This document shows positions 17,784 through 25,596 of a DNA stretch of 64,000 nucleotides, piece after piece (the first letter of the stretch is position 1; each line of letters begins with the position of its first letter). The translations under genes were made by a program, and so were the position numbers. The notes below the pieces were generated by a model. The model did not search any database. It worked only from the letters and a program-made list of their open reading frames with translations, and had not been told where the DNA came from. The DNA is from Terrimonas ginsenosidimutans (GTDB lineage: Bacteria; Bacteroidota; Bacteroidia; Chitinophagales; Chitinophagaceae), in assembly GCF_022012415.1 (NCBI RefSeq), contig NZ_JAKLTR010000006.1:248001-312000 (forward strand). Reading direction: 5' to 3'.

Positions 17784-17880
17784 AATTAAAAATTAAAAAG
17801 TAAAAATTAAAAAACCTTGAGGGGATCATTTCCGACACCGTCGGTTTCTACTTTTGAATTTTTAATTTTTAATTTTTACT
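17784..17880. repeat. AT-rich inverted repeat between rpsC and rplP
   Basis: AAAATTAAAAAGTAAAAATT near 17790 is answered by AATTTTTAATTTTTACTT near 17865, with a GC-richer loop GGGGATCATTTCCGACACCG between. It could form a long weak hairpin in the polycistronic mRNA. Confidence 0.65.
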
Positions 17881-18689
17881 TACCCCTGTTGACGTTGTCC
17901 GCCGCCACGGTTACCACCGCCGCCGCCACGGTTGCCACCACCTCTGCGGTCACCACCACCTCTGCGGTCATCACGACGGTCATGACGGTCATCACCACCT
18001 CTTCTGTCGTTACCACCCTGGCTGTTACCTGCAATGATGTTAGGGTTCAGATCACGTTTCTGCAGTACTTCACCTTTACAGATCCATACTTTGATACCGA
18101 TCTTACCGTATACAGTTTGCGCGAATACGTTTGCATAATCAATATCCATACGGAACGTATGCAACGGTACACGACCTTGTTTGAATTCCTCGCTACGTGC
18201 GATCTCTGCACCAGCCAGACGGCCGCTCAGTTTGATCTTGATACCTTCAGCACCCATACGGAGAGCAGAAGCGATCGCCATCTTTGTTGCACGTTTGAAG
18301 TTGATCCTGTTCTCGATCTGACGCGCAATCGTATCACCTACGATCATCGCATCCAGCTCAGGACGACGGATCTCCAAAATGTTGATCTGCACATCATCTT
18401 TACCAGTCAGTTTCTTCAGCTCTTCTTTGATGCGATCAACTTCACCACCACCTTTACCGATAATGATACCAGGCTTGGAGGTATGAATAGTGATAATCAG
18501 TTTACCTAATGTTCTTTCGATAACAATTTTAGAGATACCGCCTTTATTGATACGGGCGTTCAGGTAAGTCCTGATTTTGTTATCCTCGATCAGTTTGGAA
18601 GCATAATCTTTTTTGCTGCCATACCAGTTAGATTCCCATCCACGGATGATGCCTAACCTGTTACCGATCGGATTTGCTTTTTGACCCAT
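17880..18689 (-). CDS. rpsC: 30S ribosomal protein S3 with an Arg/Gly-rich tail
   Basis: A 269-residue protein of the 30S head at the mRNA entry site. The KH domain [20 protein letters not shown]-like segment ([20 protein letters not shown]) and the S3 C-terminal domain [20 protein letters not shown], then [20 protein letters not shown], are clear and of normal length up to about residue 215. After that comes a tail of about 50 residues made almost only of Gly, Arg, Asp and Asn ([18 protein letters not shown]). E. coli S3 has 233 residues and no such tail. The RGG-like tail could add RNA binding; this is inference. Confidence 0.96.
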   Translation of the reverse strand: MGQKANPIGNRLGIIRGWESNWYGSKKDYASKLIEDNKIRTYLNARINKGGISKIVIERTLGKLIITIHTSKPGIIIGKGGGEVDRIKEELKKLTGKDDVQINILEIRRPELDAMIVGDTIARQIENRINFKRATKMAIASALRMGAEGIKIKLSGRLAGAEIARSEEFKQGRVPLHTFRMDIDYANVFAQTVYGKIGIKVWICKGEVLQKRDLNPNIIAGNSQGGNDRRGGDDRHDRRDDRRGGGDRRGGGNRGGGGGNRGGGQRQQG

Positions 18690-18716
18690 GTTTATTTAGG
18701 TTATTCGTTATTAGGT

Positions 18717-19064
18717 TTAGTTTTTAGATTCCTTTGTGTCAACAATCACGGTGACGTGGTTGCTGCGCTTGCGAACGCGGTATCCACGGCCTTGTGGTGC
18801 AGGGCGCATACGTTTCAGTGTACGTGCTCCGTCAACAAAGATTGTTTTCACAACCAGCTCGCTCACATCGCCACCTTCATTCTTTTGCTTCCAGTTGCTG
18901 ATCGCGCTCAACACCAGTTTACGCAAAGGCACTGCAGGGTGCTTGGGGTTGAACTCCAGTTCTGCTAACACCTTCTCTACTTTCTGACCACGGATGAGGT
19001 CAGCCAGTAAACGCATTTTGCGTGGTGATGTCGGATAATTTCTCAGTTTAGCTACTGCTTCCAT
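18717..19064 (-). CDS. rplV: 50S ribosomal protein L22
   Basis: 115 residues. It begins [20 protein letters not shown] and has the beta-hairpin [20 protein letters not shown] that lines the exit tunnel and can affect macrolide sensitivity. No deletion is seen in that loop. Confidence 0.97.
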   Translation of the reverse strand: MEAVAKLRNYPTSPRKMRLLADLIRGQKVEKVLAELEFNPKHPAVPLRKLVLSAISNWKQKNEGGDVSELVVKTIFVDGARTLKRMRPAPQGRGYRVRKRSNHVTVIVDTKESKN

Positions 19065-19079
19065 TATTATTCTTTTATG

Positions 19080-19168
19080 AGTTTAAAGGTTTAAAAGCTT
19101 AAGGATTTAAAAGTTTAAGGTTCTGTGTCAGTCTAAACATTTAAACATTAAACTTTAGAACTTTTAAA
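19080..19168. repeat. TTTAAA-rich inverted repeat between rpsS and rplV
   Basis: GTTTAAAGGTTTAAAAGC and AAGTTTAAGG on the left face TCTAAACATTTAAACATTAA and ACTTTTAAAC on the right. It belongs to the same spacer group as 13563-13665. Confidence 0.6.
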
Positions 19169-19174
19169 CAAACA

Positions 19175-19441
19175 TTAATCTTTTTTAGAGTGTCCTTTGA
19201 ATGTACGTGTCGGTGCAAATTCTCCCAGCTTGTGACCCACCATGAATTCTGTTACATACACAGGGATGAATTTGTTGCCGTTGTGCACAGCGAACGTATG
19301 ACCAACAAAATCAGGAGAGATCGTAGAGCGACGGCTCCATGTTTTGATCACGCCTTTTTTGCTTTTTCCTTCGTTCATAGTCAACACCTTTTTTTCAAGG
19401 TGAGTTGCTATATAAGGACCTTTTTTTATCGAACGAGCCAT
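19175..19441 (-). CDS. rpsS: 30S ribosomal protein S19
   Basis: 88 residues. [20 protein letters not shown], the [20 protein letters not shown] block and the end [19 protein letters not shown] are textbook S19. With S13 it forms part of the 30S head near the A-site finger. Confidence 0.98.
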   Translation of the reverse strand: MARSIKKGPYIATHLEKKVLTMNEGKSKKGVIKTWSRRSTISPDFVGHTFAVHNGNKFIPVYVTEFMVGHKLGEFAPTRTFKGHSKKD

Positions 19442-19473
19442 GTGACTATTTTGATTTTAATTAGTAGTGCTGT

Positions 19474-20310
19474 TTACTTCGCGAGTTTGCTTCCGTTTTT
19501 ACGCTGGATGATCAGTTTATCACTGCCTTTTCCTTTCGTACGGGTTTTCAGACCTCTTGAGTATTGACCATTACGGCTGCGAGGCTGGCCACCTGAAGCT
19601 TTACCTTCACCACCACCCATCGGGTGATCTACTGGGTTCATCGCAACACCACGGTTTCTTGGTTTGATACCTTTCCAACGGTTACGTCCTGCTTTACCCA
19701 TGCTCTGGAGAGAGTGATCGCTGTTGCTCACCACACCAACTGTAGCGAAACAGTTGATCAATACTTTTCTCAACTCACCAGAAGGCATTTTCAGTACAGC
19801 ATACCTTTCTTCCTTGTTCGTCAATTGAGCAGAAGAACCTGCGCTACGCGCGAGTTTACCACCCTGACCAGGCTGCATCTCGATGTTATGGATATTAGTA
19901 CCGAGAGGCATATTTTTCATCAGAAGGGCATTCCCGATCTCAGGAGCTACAGCTTCACCAGCTTCTACCGTTGCACCTACTTCCAGACCTTGTGGAGCCA
20001 GGATATAACGTTTTTCACCATCTGCATAGTTCAACAGAGCGATGAATGCTGTACGGTTCGGATCATACTCGATAGATGCTACAGTTGCAACACCAGTCTT
20101 ATTACGTTTGAAATCGATGATACGGTATTTCTTCTTGTGACCACCGCCTCTGTAGCGCATGGACAAATGACCAGAAGAGTTACGGCCACCGGTTCTTGGT
20201 TTTGCTTCTACCAGTGTCTTTTCAGGCACATTGGTAGTGATCTCTGCGTATGCATTACCGATTCTCCAACGTGTACCGGCTGTTACGGGTTTAAATTTTC
20301 TTAATGCCAT
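19474..20310 (-). CDS. rplB: 50S ribosomal protein L2
   Basis: 278 residues, near the usual 275. The central RNA-binding domain and the C-terminal signature with the conserved His ([20 protein letters not shown]) are intact. L2 is needed for subunit association and supports the peptidyl-transferase centre. It ends in a basic tail ([20 protein letters not shown]). Confidence 0.98.
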   Translation of the reverse strand: MALRKFKPVTAGTRWRIGNAYAEITTNVPEKTLVEAKPRTGGRNSSGHLSMRYRGGGHKKKYRIIDFKRNKTGVATVASIEYDPNRTAFIALLNYADGEKRYILAPQGLEVGATVEAGEAVAPEIGNALLMKNMPLGTNIHNIEMQPGQGGKLARSAGSSAQLTNKEERYAVLKMPSGELRKVLINCFATVGVVSNSDHSLQSMGKAGRNRWKGIKPRNRGVAMNPVDHPMGGGEGKASGGQPRSRNGQYSRGLKTRTKGKGSDKLIIQRKNGSKLAK

Positions 20311-20368
20311 TTTGTAAGTAAAAATTCAAAATTCAAAATCAACACTTCGCGGCGGTTGTATGCCATTC

Positions 20369-20400
20369 TGTTATTGTTAGTTTATAAACTAACAATAACA
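20369..20400. repeat. Perfect 32-bp palindrome between rplW and rplB
   Basis: TGTTATTGTTAGTTTA is followed directly by its exact reverse complement TAAACTAACAATAACA. The palindrome touches the last base of the rplW reading frame. On the minus strand no U-run follows, so it is not a standard terminator. It may be a processing or stabilising hairpin. Confidence 0.8.
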
Positions 20401-20700
20401 CTAGATGTTCGAGTACAAATCGATACTCTCACCTTCAGCTACAGTCACATAAGCTTTTTTGTAAGCAGGCTTGCGGCCATTGATCACACCAGCTTTAGTG
20501 AAGCGGCTTTTGTTTTTGCCTGGAACCACTGCTGTATTAACAGTAACAACATTCACGTTGTAAAAGCCTTCAATAGCTTTTTTGATTTCCAGTTTGTTTG
20601 CTTTCCTGGCCACTTTGAAAGCATAGCGACGCAGGGACTCCTGCTGGGCGTTTGCCTTTTCAGTCAAAATTGGCTTGATCAGTACTTCAGAAAGGTTCAT
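20401..20700 (-). CDS. rplW: 50S ribosomal protein L23
   Basis: 99 residues. LSEVLIKPILTEKANAQQES opens it, and the signature region KKAIEGFYNVNVVTVNTAVV with the KSRFTKAGVINGRKPAYKKA loop follows. L23 lies at the tunnel exit, where it docks trigger factor and the signal recognition particle. Confidence 0.97.
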   Translation of the reverse strand: MNLSEVLIKPILTEKANAQQESLRRYAFKVARKANKLEIKKAIEGFYNVNVVTVNTAVVPGKNKSRFTKAGVINGRKPAYKKAYVTVAEGESIDLYSNI

Positions 20701-20725
20701 CTCAATTCTTTTATTAGGTTATCCT

Positions 20726-20747
20726 CCTACGCTAAAGCTTCGGCGGA
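20726..20747. repeat. CCTACGCTAAAGCTTCGG element, reverse copy
   Basis: These 22 bases are the exact reverse complement of 14248-14269, here in the spacer between rplW and rplD. The element is a near-palindrome around AAGCTT. Confidence 0.7.
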
Positions 20748-20761
20748 TTTATTCATTTTTA

Positions 20762-21394
20762 TTACGCTTCCGCTTTATCATCTCCGAAGATCTTCGCTGC
20801 ACTTTCAGTGAGTACGAGTACTTCAGAGTTAACAATATCGTAAGTGTTGATATCAGCCAGCACCACGCCGAGTACAGAAGGTACGTTGCGTGTAGACAGA
20901 TACAGGTTGTCGCTGAACTCCGGAGTGATGAACATCGCTTTTTTATTAGCTACATTCAGTTTACCGAGGATGTCAACAAACGTTTTGGTTTTTGGAGCAT
21001 CCAGGTTGATGTCTTCAACAACTACGATCGCATTTTCTTTTGCTTTGTAAGCCAGTGCAGAGATCTTCGCCAGGTCTTTCACTTTACGGTTCAGTTTGAA
21101 ATCGTAAGAGTGAGGTTTTGGTCCGAAGATGGTACCACCACCTTTATACAGAGGGTTACGGATGTTACCTTTACGGCTGCCACCAGTACCTTTCTGACGG
21201 TGCAGCTTGCGGCTTGCACCTTTAACCTCAGCACGGGTCTTAACTTTGTGTGTACCCTGACGCTGAGCAGCCAGGAATTGTTTAACGGCCAGGTAGATGA
21301 CGTGGTCATTTGGCTCGATCCCGAAGATATCGTCGGGCAGTTCCACTGTTCTGCCTGTGTTTTGTCCTTGTGTATTTAAAACTTGAACTTGCAT
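20762..21394 (-). CDS. rplD: 50S ribosomal protein L4
   Basis: 210 residues. The extended tunnel loop is present (KVKTRAEVKGASRKLHRQKG followed by TGGSRKGNIRNPLYKGGG). The globular part has LAKISALAYKAKENAIVVVE. In E. coli L4 represses the S10 operon; no such leader structure can be recognised here. Confidence 0.97.
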   Translation of the reverse strand: MQVQVLNTQGQNTGRTVELPDDIFGIEPNDHVIYLAVKQFLAAQRQGTHKVKTRAEVKGASRKLHRQKGTGGSRKGNIRNPLYKGGGTIFGPKPHSYDFKLNRKVKDLAKISALAYKAKENAIVVVEDINLDAPKTKTFVDILGKLNVANKKAMFITPEFSDNLYLSTRNVPSVLGVVLADINTYDIVNSEVLVLTESAAKIFGDDKAEA

Positions 21395-21413
21395 TTTCTA
21401 ATTTTTTTATTGT

Positions 21414-21439
21414 TATACGTAGTCTCCAGACTACGTATA
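21414..21439. repeat. 12-bp-arm hairpin between rplD and rplC
   Basis: TATACGTAGTCT and AGACTACGTATA flank a two-base centre. It lies just after the rplC stop in transcript order. It resembles in form, but not in sequence, the hairpins at 20369 and 22117-22168. Confidence 0.75.
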
Positions 21440-21441
21440 GC

Positions 21442-22059
21442 TTATTTCTGGATCAGTACGATAGAACCGATATGACCTGGTACTGAACCGCTAACCAGGA
21501 TATAGTTTTTCTCAGCGAAAACCTTAACGATTTTCAGACCTTTCATTTTCACACGATCAGTACCCATACGGCCGGCCATGCGAACACCCTTCATAACGCG
21601 GCTTGCGTCAGAAGAGTTACCCAATGAACCTGGGGCACGCTGACGGTCATGCTGGCCGTGGGACTGTTGACCCACACCGGCAAAACCATGGCGCTTAACT
21701 ACACCCTGGAAACCTTTACCCTTAGTAGTACCTACTACTTCAACTTTTTCGCCTTCAGCGAAAATGTCTGTGGTAATTGTTTCACCAATATTTTTTTCGA
21801 TAGAAAAGTTGCGGAATTCTTTAGAGAATCTTTTTGGAGCTGTCTGAGCTTTTGCGAAGTGATTTACTTCAGACTTAGTGGAGTGCTTTTCTTTTTTGTC
21901 GCCAAAAGAAAGCTGGAGAGCATCATACCCGTCATTAGCGGTTGTCTTAACCTGGGTAACTACACAGGGACCTGCTTCAATGATCGTACAGGCGATCTGC
22001 TTGCCCGTGGGATCGAAGATGCTGGTCATCCCAATCTTTTTACCAATAATTCCTTTCAT
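21442..22059 (-). CDS. rplC: 50S ribosomal protein L3
   Basis: 205 residues, close to the E. coli length. [20 protein letters not shown] begins it; the central loop reaching the peptidyl-transferase centre reads [20 protein letters not shown], with the Gln that is methylated in some bacteria within it. It follows rpsJ after a 405-nt spacer that is unusually long for this cluster. Confidence 0.97.
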   Translation of the reverse strand: MKGIIGKKIGMTSIFDPTGKQIACTIIEAGPCVVTQVKTTANDGYDALQLSFGDKKEKHSTKSEVNHFAKAQTAPKRFSKEFRNFSIEKNIGETITTDIFAEGEKVEVVGTTKGKGFQGVVKRHGFAGVGQQSHGQHDRQRAPGSLGNSSDASRVMKGVRMAGRMGTDRVKMKGLKIVKVFAEKNYILVSGSVPGHIGSIVLIQK

Positions 22060-22464
22060 TGTTTGTTGTTTGTGCCAACATCAGGATTATTGGGACAGTG
22101 TTATTAGTTGTTTCAAGTGTTGTCAGTAGTATCTGACTACTGACGTCGTTAGTCAAAGACTAACGACAACCCACAATTGAAAGTTAATAACTCTTCAATC
22201 CCCGTTCGCCAACGACCTTTTCCTTTCTGGGGAAGTACCGTTGGTAAACAAACCCTGAATGGCTTGTTTTATGTAATGTGCCAGAGCTCTTTTCTGAACG
22301 CGAATGGAGCACGAATGACCGCGAATAAACGCGAATGCATTCCTGTCGGTTTCGCAAACTCATTGAGAGAGTAGCAAAAATTTAATTCAATTTGTAAGAA
22401 CTTTTCTGGCCATTAAGACAGCATTCGCGTCTATTCGCGGCCATTTGCGATCATTCGCGAAGTA
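22060..22464. other. 405-nt spacer between rpsJ and rplC, with stacked inverted repeats
   Basis: No gene is seen. On the rplC side there are two adjacent hairpins: GTCAGTAGT/ACTACTGAC (about 22121-22143) and GTCGTTAGTC/GACTAACGAC (about 22145-22167). On the rpsJ side there is a spread inverted repeat built from CGCGAATG units (about 22299-22336) and CATTCGCG units (about 22420-22460). In most bacteria rpsJ and rplC are separated by a few tens of bases, so this spacer has been expanded by repeats. Confidence 0.6.
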
Positions 22465-22770
22465 CTACGCTTTGATCTCTACTTCAACACCACTAGGCAG
22501 ATCCAGTTTGCTCAACGCATCTACTGTACGGCTTGAAGAAGTGTAAATGTCCAACAGACGCTTGTGCGTAGCCAATTGGAACTGCTCACGACTCTTCTTA
22601 TTCACGTGTGGAGAACGCAGTACGGTAAAGATCTTGGTACGTGTAGGCAGAGGAATAGGACCTGTTACTACAGCACCTGTGCTGCGAACTGTTTTAACGA
22701 TCTTTTCAGCTGATTTATCTACCAGGTTGTGATCGTAAGACTGTAATTTGATTCTGATTCGCTGAGACAT
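22465..22770 (-). CDS. rpsJ: 30S ribosomal protein S10
   Basis: 101 residues. [20 protein letters not shown], the S10 signature [20 protein letters not shown] and the end [13 protein letters not shown] are clear. First gene of the S10-spc cluster here, under its own promoter, instead of following fusA. Confidence 0.98.
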   Translation of the reverse strand: MSQRIRIKLQSYDHNLVDKSAEKIVKTVRSTGAVVTGPIPLPTRTKIFTVLRSPHVNKKSREQFQLATHKRLLDIYTSSSRTVDALSKLDLPSGVEVEIKA

Positions 22771-22801
22771 TTTGTAAATCCCAATTTTTCTTTTGGGAGT
22801 G

Positions 22802-22833
22802 CAAAGGTATGTTTACCGGTTATACCGTCCAAA
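22802..22833 (-). promoter_or_regulatory. rpsJ: Promoter of the S10-spc operon
   Basis: TTTG (22830-22833), a 20-nt spacer and TACCTTTG (22802-22809) on the minus strand are a full match to the Bacteroidota promoter. Transcription would begin about 25 nt before the rpsJ ATG. Confidence 0.8.
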
Positions 22834-22873
22834 TAGTTGGGCAACAATTTTGAACTATTGTGCCCAATATTTG

Positions 22874-25066
22874 TCATTTTTTTCCACCAGCCTGCCCCGG
22901 ATGAAGCTTTACCGCTAATGCTGAAAACGCTGCGAACCCTAAATGCTCCACTCTAAGGCTTTGACCCTCATTCATCTGCAATGGAATCCGGCGATGATCC
23001 GCCTCGTCTGCGACCTTTTTCTCCAGCTTCCAGCCATCCAGCACAATTTTATCATCAAGGTATATTCTTACCGCCCCCTGCCAGGTAACTGAAAGTTCAA
23101 AACTGCCGGACCTGCCGACCCTGGTACCGGCCGTTGTGATGAACTGCTGCAGGGTCCGGTCTGCCAGCTTCAACCCTCCCCACCAGGTGTAATTCAGCTC
23201 CTGGACAGTATCTCTCCTGACGGGCGCCATCCTGGCGGTCGGCGAAAAGAGACTCTGCTCTTTCAGCGGATTGTAATAAGCCGTATCAAGAGAATACCAC
23301 AGTACATTCCATTGCAAAGGCTGGAAATACCGGCGGAACTGGAATGGATAGGCTGTCTTTGCAGCCCTGTTCCTGCCAAACGGATCCGTGAACGCTTTAC
23401 CCAGGTAGTCAAGGCGCAGGATAATATCTGTCCCAGCACTGCTCTCCTGCCTCTTCGCCCGGATCGTGGCCGGGAAGCCGCCGCGCCTGTGGGAGATGCT
23501 GTCCAGGCCCCTGGCTTCTTTTACCAGCCAGCTTCCCTCGGGTCCCAGTATCTCGAACTCCATCCATCCGCTGGAGTCCGTCGGGTTGACATTCCAGATG
23601 ATCGGGTAATTGAAATCGTAAGGCCCCCACTCCGTCATGCGGATATTCTTCCGGCCCGCCCATTTACTGCTGCCTTTAAAAGGATCACCAGCCGGCAGAT
23701 CAGGGATCAAAGGAAGGGAGTCCTTTTCCTCCTCCGCGATTATCTCGTAATAAAGAGTTGTATCCAGCCCGGTAACCGTATCATCCATCCTGTAAACCGC
23801 TTCACTGCCCGAGAAGGTATTGCTGAAGATATTGAGATCCTGTGTTCTTTTCAGATCGAATACCACCGGATTCCGGTTGAAACTATTGGAAACCATTGTA
23901 TAGTTGCGGCTCCTCGTATCACGCTTTTGCGCATAGCCCCAATCCGGCACCTGAGTATTATTAGCCCAGATCCTGATCGCCTGGCGATCCTGGTCAAACA
24001 GGTTGTAGGAAATGCTGTTATCCTGACCATGTTCTATAGCAATGCCGACCTTATTGTTGCGGAACCGGTTATGGCGGATCGTGGTATTATAACTATAGCC
24101 GCCCCAGATCCCGTTCTCACATTCGTATATCCTGTTTCCGTTTACCGTATTTGAACTGAATGTCAATTCAATGCCATTCGTAGCGGCATAGGAAAAATCG
24201 TTGGCTAACAACACGTTGCCATTACAGCCGCCCGCACCGCTGTCCATGGTTGTTTGCCCGGCCCACAGAAAAAAGCCATCACCCCCATGGGTCACATTGT
24301 TTTTATAGACCAGGTTATTATTACACTGTTCAAATGCCAGGATCCCGGCGCTATCCTGCCCACGTTGATAAACGCCATGGCTGTAGCCACGGATATTATA
24401 GATAAGCCGGTTATAGAGTATTCTATTGCCGGAAGAACGATAAAGGCCGATGCCCAGCCCCGAATTGAACGAAAAGTCGTTATGGGAGATCTGCGCCCCG
24501 GAGCACCGCGTCATCAGCAGGCCGTTCTGATTGCCCGATGCCTTACTGTTCCTGATGACGGCATTGCGGCAGTCAATAAGGCAGATACCGGCCCCGTACC
24601 GGTTCCATTCGTTGTTTTCGTTGTGATGATAGCTCAGCCAGTCTGACACATCTTCTTTTTGCTGGGTGCTTTGCAGGCGCGGCCTGTAATTATAGCTGAA
24701 ATCACCGTTTTCAATAACCAGGTTCTCCACGTTCCGGACAAGCAATGCGATCTTGTATCCCTTAATTGTAAGATTTCTGACGGTCACCTTGTTACTGTTG
24801 CGGATCTCCACTGCAATACCGGTAAAACGATCTGGGTTGGAGACATCTGAACTGCCCTGCAGAACGGCCCCGTTAAAATCCACCGTAATATCATTCCCCT
24901 CGATGACGATTGCAGCCGCTTCCCCGGAAGCCGCAAGTGGATAAGTCTTGTTAACTGCCTTCACATTTTTGTTAATATTTAAACCATGTCTCAAGTTTAG
25001 CTGCTGTGCTAACAAGTAGTTGGGGAAAAAAAGTAACAGTACACAAACAGCCGTTAATCGTATCAT
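22874..25066 (-). CDS. Secreted right-handed parallel beta-helix protein (NosD/PbH1-type repeats)
   Basis: A 730-residue exported protein with a signal peptide (LTAVCVLLLFFPNYLLAQQ). Residues from about 40 to 430 form a run of PbH1 repeats, seen as repeated N-x-x-x-x-N-x-(I/F) turns (NAVIRNSKASGNQNGLLMTR, HNRFRNNKVGIAIEHGQDNS). Such helices bind or cleave polysaccharides, but no catalytic residues can be assigned. The last 110 residues, with LSVTWQGAVRIYLDDKIVLD, look like a PA14-type or carbohydrate-binding module. It lies between rpsJ and fusA, two genes that are usually neighbours, and is likely a later insertion. Function unknown; a surface glycan role is a guess. Confidence 0.8.
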   Translation of the reverse strand: MIRLTAVCVLLLFFPNYLLAQQLNLRHGLNINKNVKAVNKTYPLAASGEAAAIVIEGNDITVDFNGAVLQGSSDVSNPDRFTGIAVEIRNSNKVTVRNLTIKGYKIALLVRNVENLVIENGDFSYNYRPRLQSTQQKEDVSDWLSYHHNENNEWNRYGAGICLIDCRNAVIRNSKASGNQNGLLMTRCSGAQISHNDFSFNSGLGIGLYRSSGNRILYNRLIYNIRGYSHGVYQRGQDSAGILAFEQCNNNLVYKNNVTHGGDGFFLWAGQTTMDSGAGGCNGNVLLANDFSYAATNGIELTFSSNTVNGNRIYECENGIWGGYSYNTTIRHNRFRNNKVGIAIEHGQDNSISYNLFDQDRQAIRIWANNTQVPDWGYAQKRDTRSRNYTMVSNSFNRNPVVFDLKRTQDLNIFSNTFSGSEAVYRMDDTVTGLDTTLYYEIIAEEEKDSLPLIPDLPAGDPFKGSSKWAGRKNIRMTEWGPYDFNYPIIWNVNPTDSSGWMEFEILGPEGSWLVKEARGLDSISHRRGGFPATIRAKRQESSAGTDIILRLDYLGKAFTDPFGRNRAAKTAYPFQFRRYFQPLQWNVLWYSLDTAYYNPLKEQSLFSPTARMAPVRRDTVQELNYTWWGGLKLADRTLQQFITTAGTRVGRSGSFELSVTWQGAVRIYLDDKIVLDGWKLEKKVADEADHRRIPLQMNEGQSLRVEHLGFAAFSALAVKLHPGQAGGKK

Positions 25067-25538
25067 TGGTTTGGATCTTTTATGCTGACAAGGTAGTAGA
25101 AAATGCAGATTTCAGGAATGAAGAAAAATAATGAGGTATAAAGCGTTGACCAGTGTCTCTATATAAAAGAAAAGGACTCAGTGATGAGTCCTTAACCTTT
25201 TGACATTGTGTTTTTCATAAAACGGCTTATGCCTTACGTACAAAGATTTTAAAAACGGAGTGAGTTCTGGCGAAAAATAGCAAAACCGATGCCATTATAA
25301 GCAAATGGGGTTGATCTAAGTTAAGTAATTTTTAAACTCCGTGAATATCCGGGGGAAAATATTTTTAAATAATTATTTCGGGATGAGTCCGCACTGGTTT
25401 GTTTGGGTTTGGAAGGTTTGGAGGTTTCGTGGGTTTAATAAGCTTCCGGAGGTTGAACGTTTGGAAAAGTAGAGTCTGATGCCAATATGACTGGTGAACA
25501 ACCTCCCAACCTCTTATACCTCCGAAACTTCCCCCCAC
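25067..25538. other. Intergenic region between the beta-helix gene and fusA, with a possible small RNA
   Basis: No protein gene is seen. A minus-strand terminator-like hairpin at 25163-25193 has no gene ending before it, so an unannotated short transcript may end there. A GGTTTGGAGG-type repeat lies at about 25405-25435, with a partial inverted match at 25500-25530. Confidence 0.45.
25163..25193 (-). terminator. Orphan rho-independent terminator
   Basis: The minus strand has an eight-pair stem AAGGACTC/GAGTCCTT with a six-base loop, followed by TTCTTTTATAT. fusA already has a terminator at 25539-25569, so this one has no matching gene. It could end a small RNA starting near 25240, or catch read-through. 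Confidence 0.6.
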
Positions 25539-25569
25539 AAAAAAAGCCCCGGATCGAAATCCGGGGCTT
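25539..25569 (-). terminator. fusA: Terminator of fusA
   Basis: On the minus strand a strong nine-pair stem AGCCCCGGA/TCCGGGGCT is followed by a run of seven T. It lies about 30 nt past the fusA stop codon. Confidence 0.88.
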
Positions 25570-25596
25570 ACATATACAAAGAATTCTTCTTTAAAA

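Noticed and set aside
22060-22464. L4-type autoregulatory leader of the S10 operon
   Set aside because: The structured spacer lies between rpsJ and rplC, not before rpsJ, and is made of repeats that occur elsewhere.
23312-24154. 280-residue plus-strand frame inside the beta-helix gene
   Set aside because: The opposite strand has a signal peptide and regular PbH1 repeats, so this frame is a shadow.
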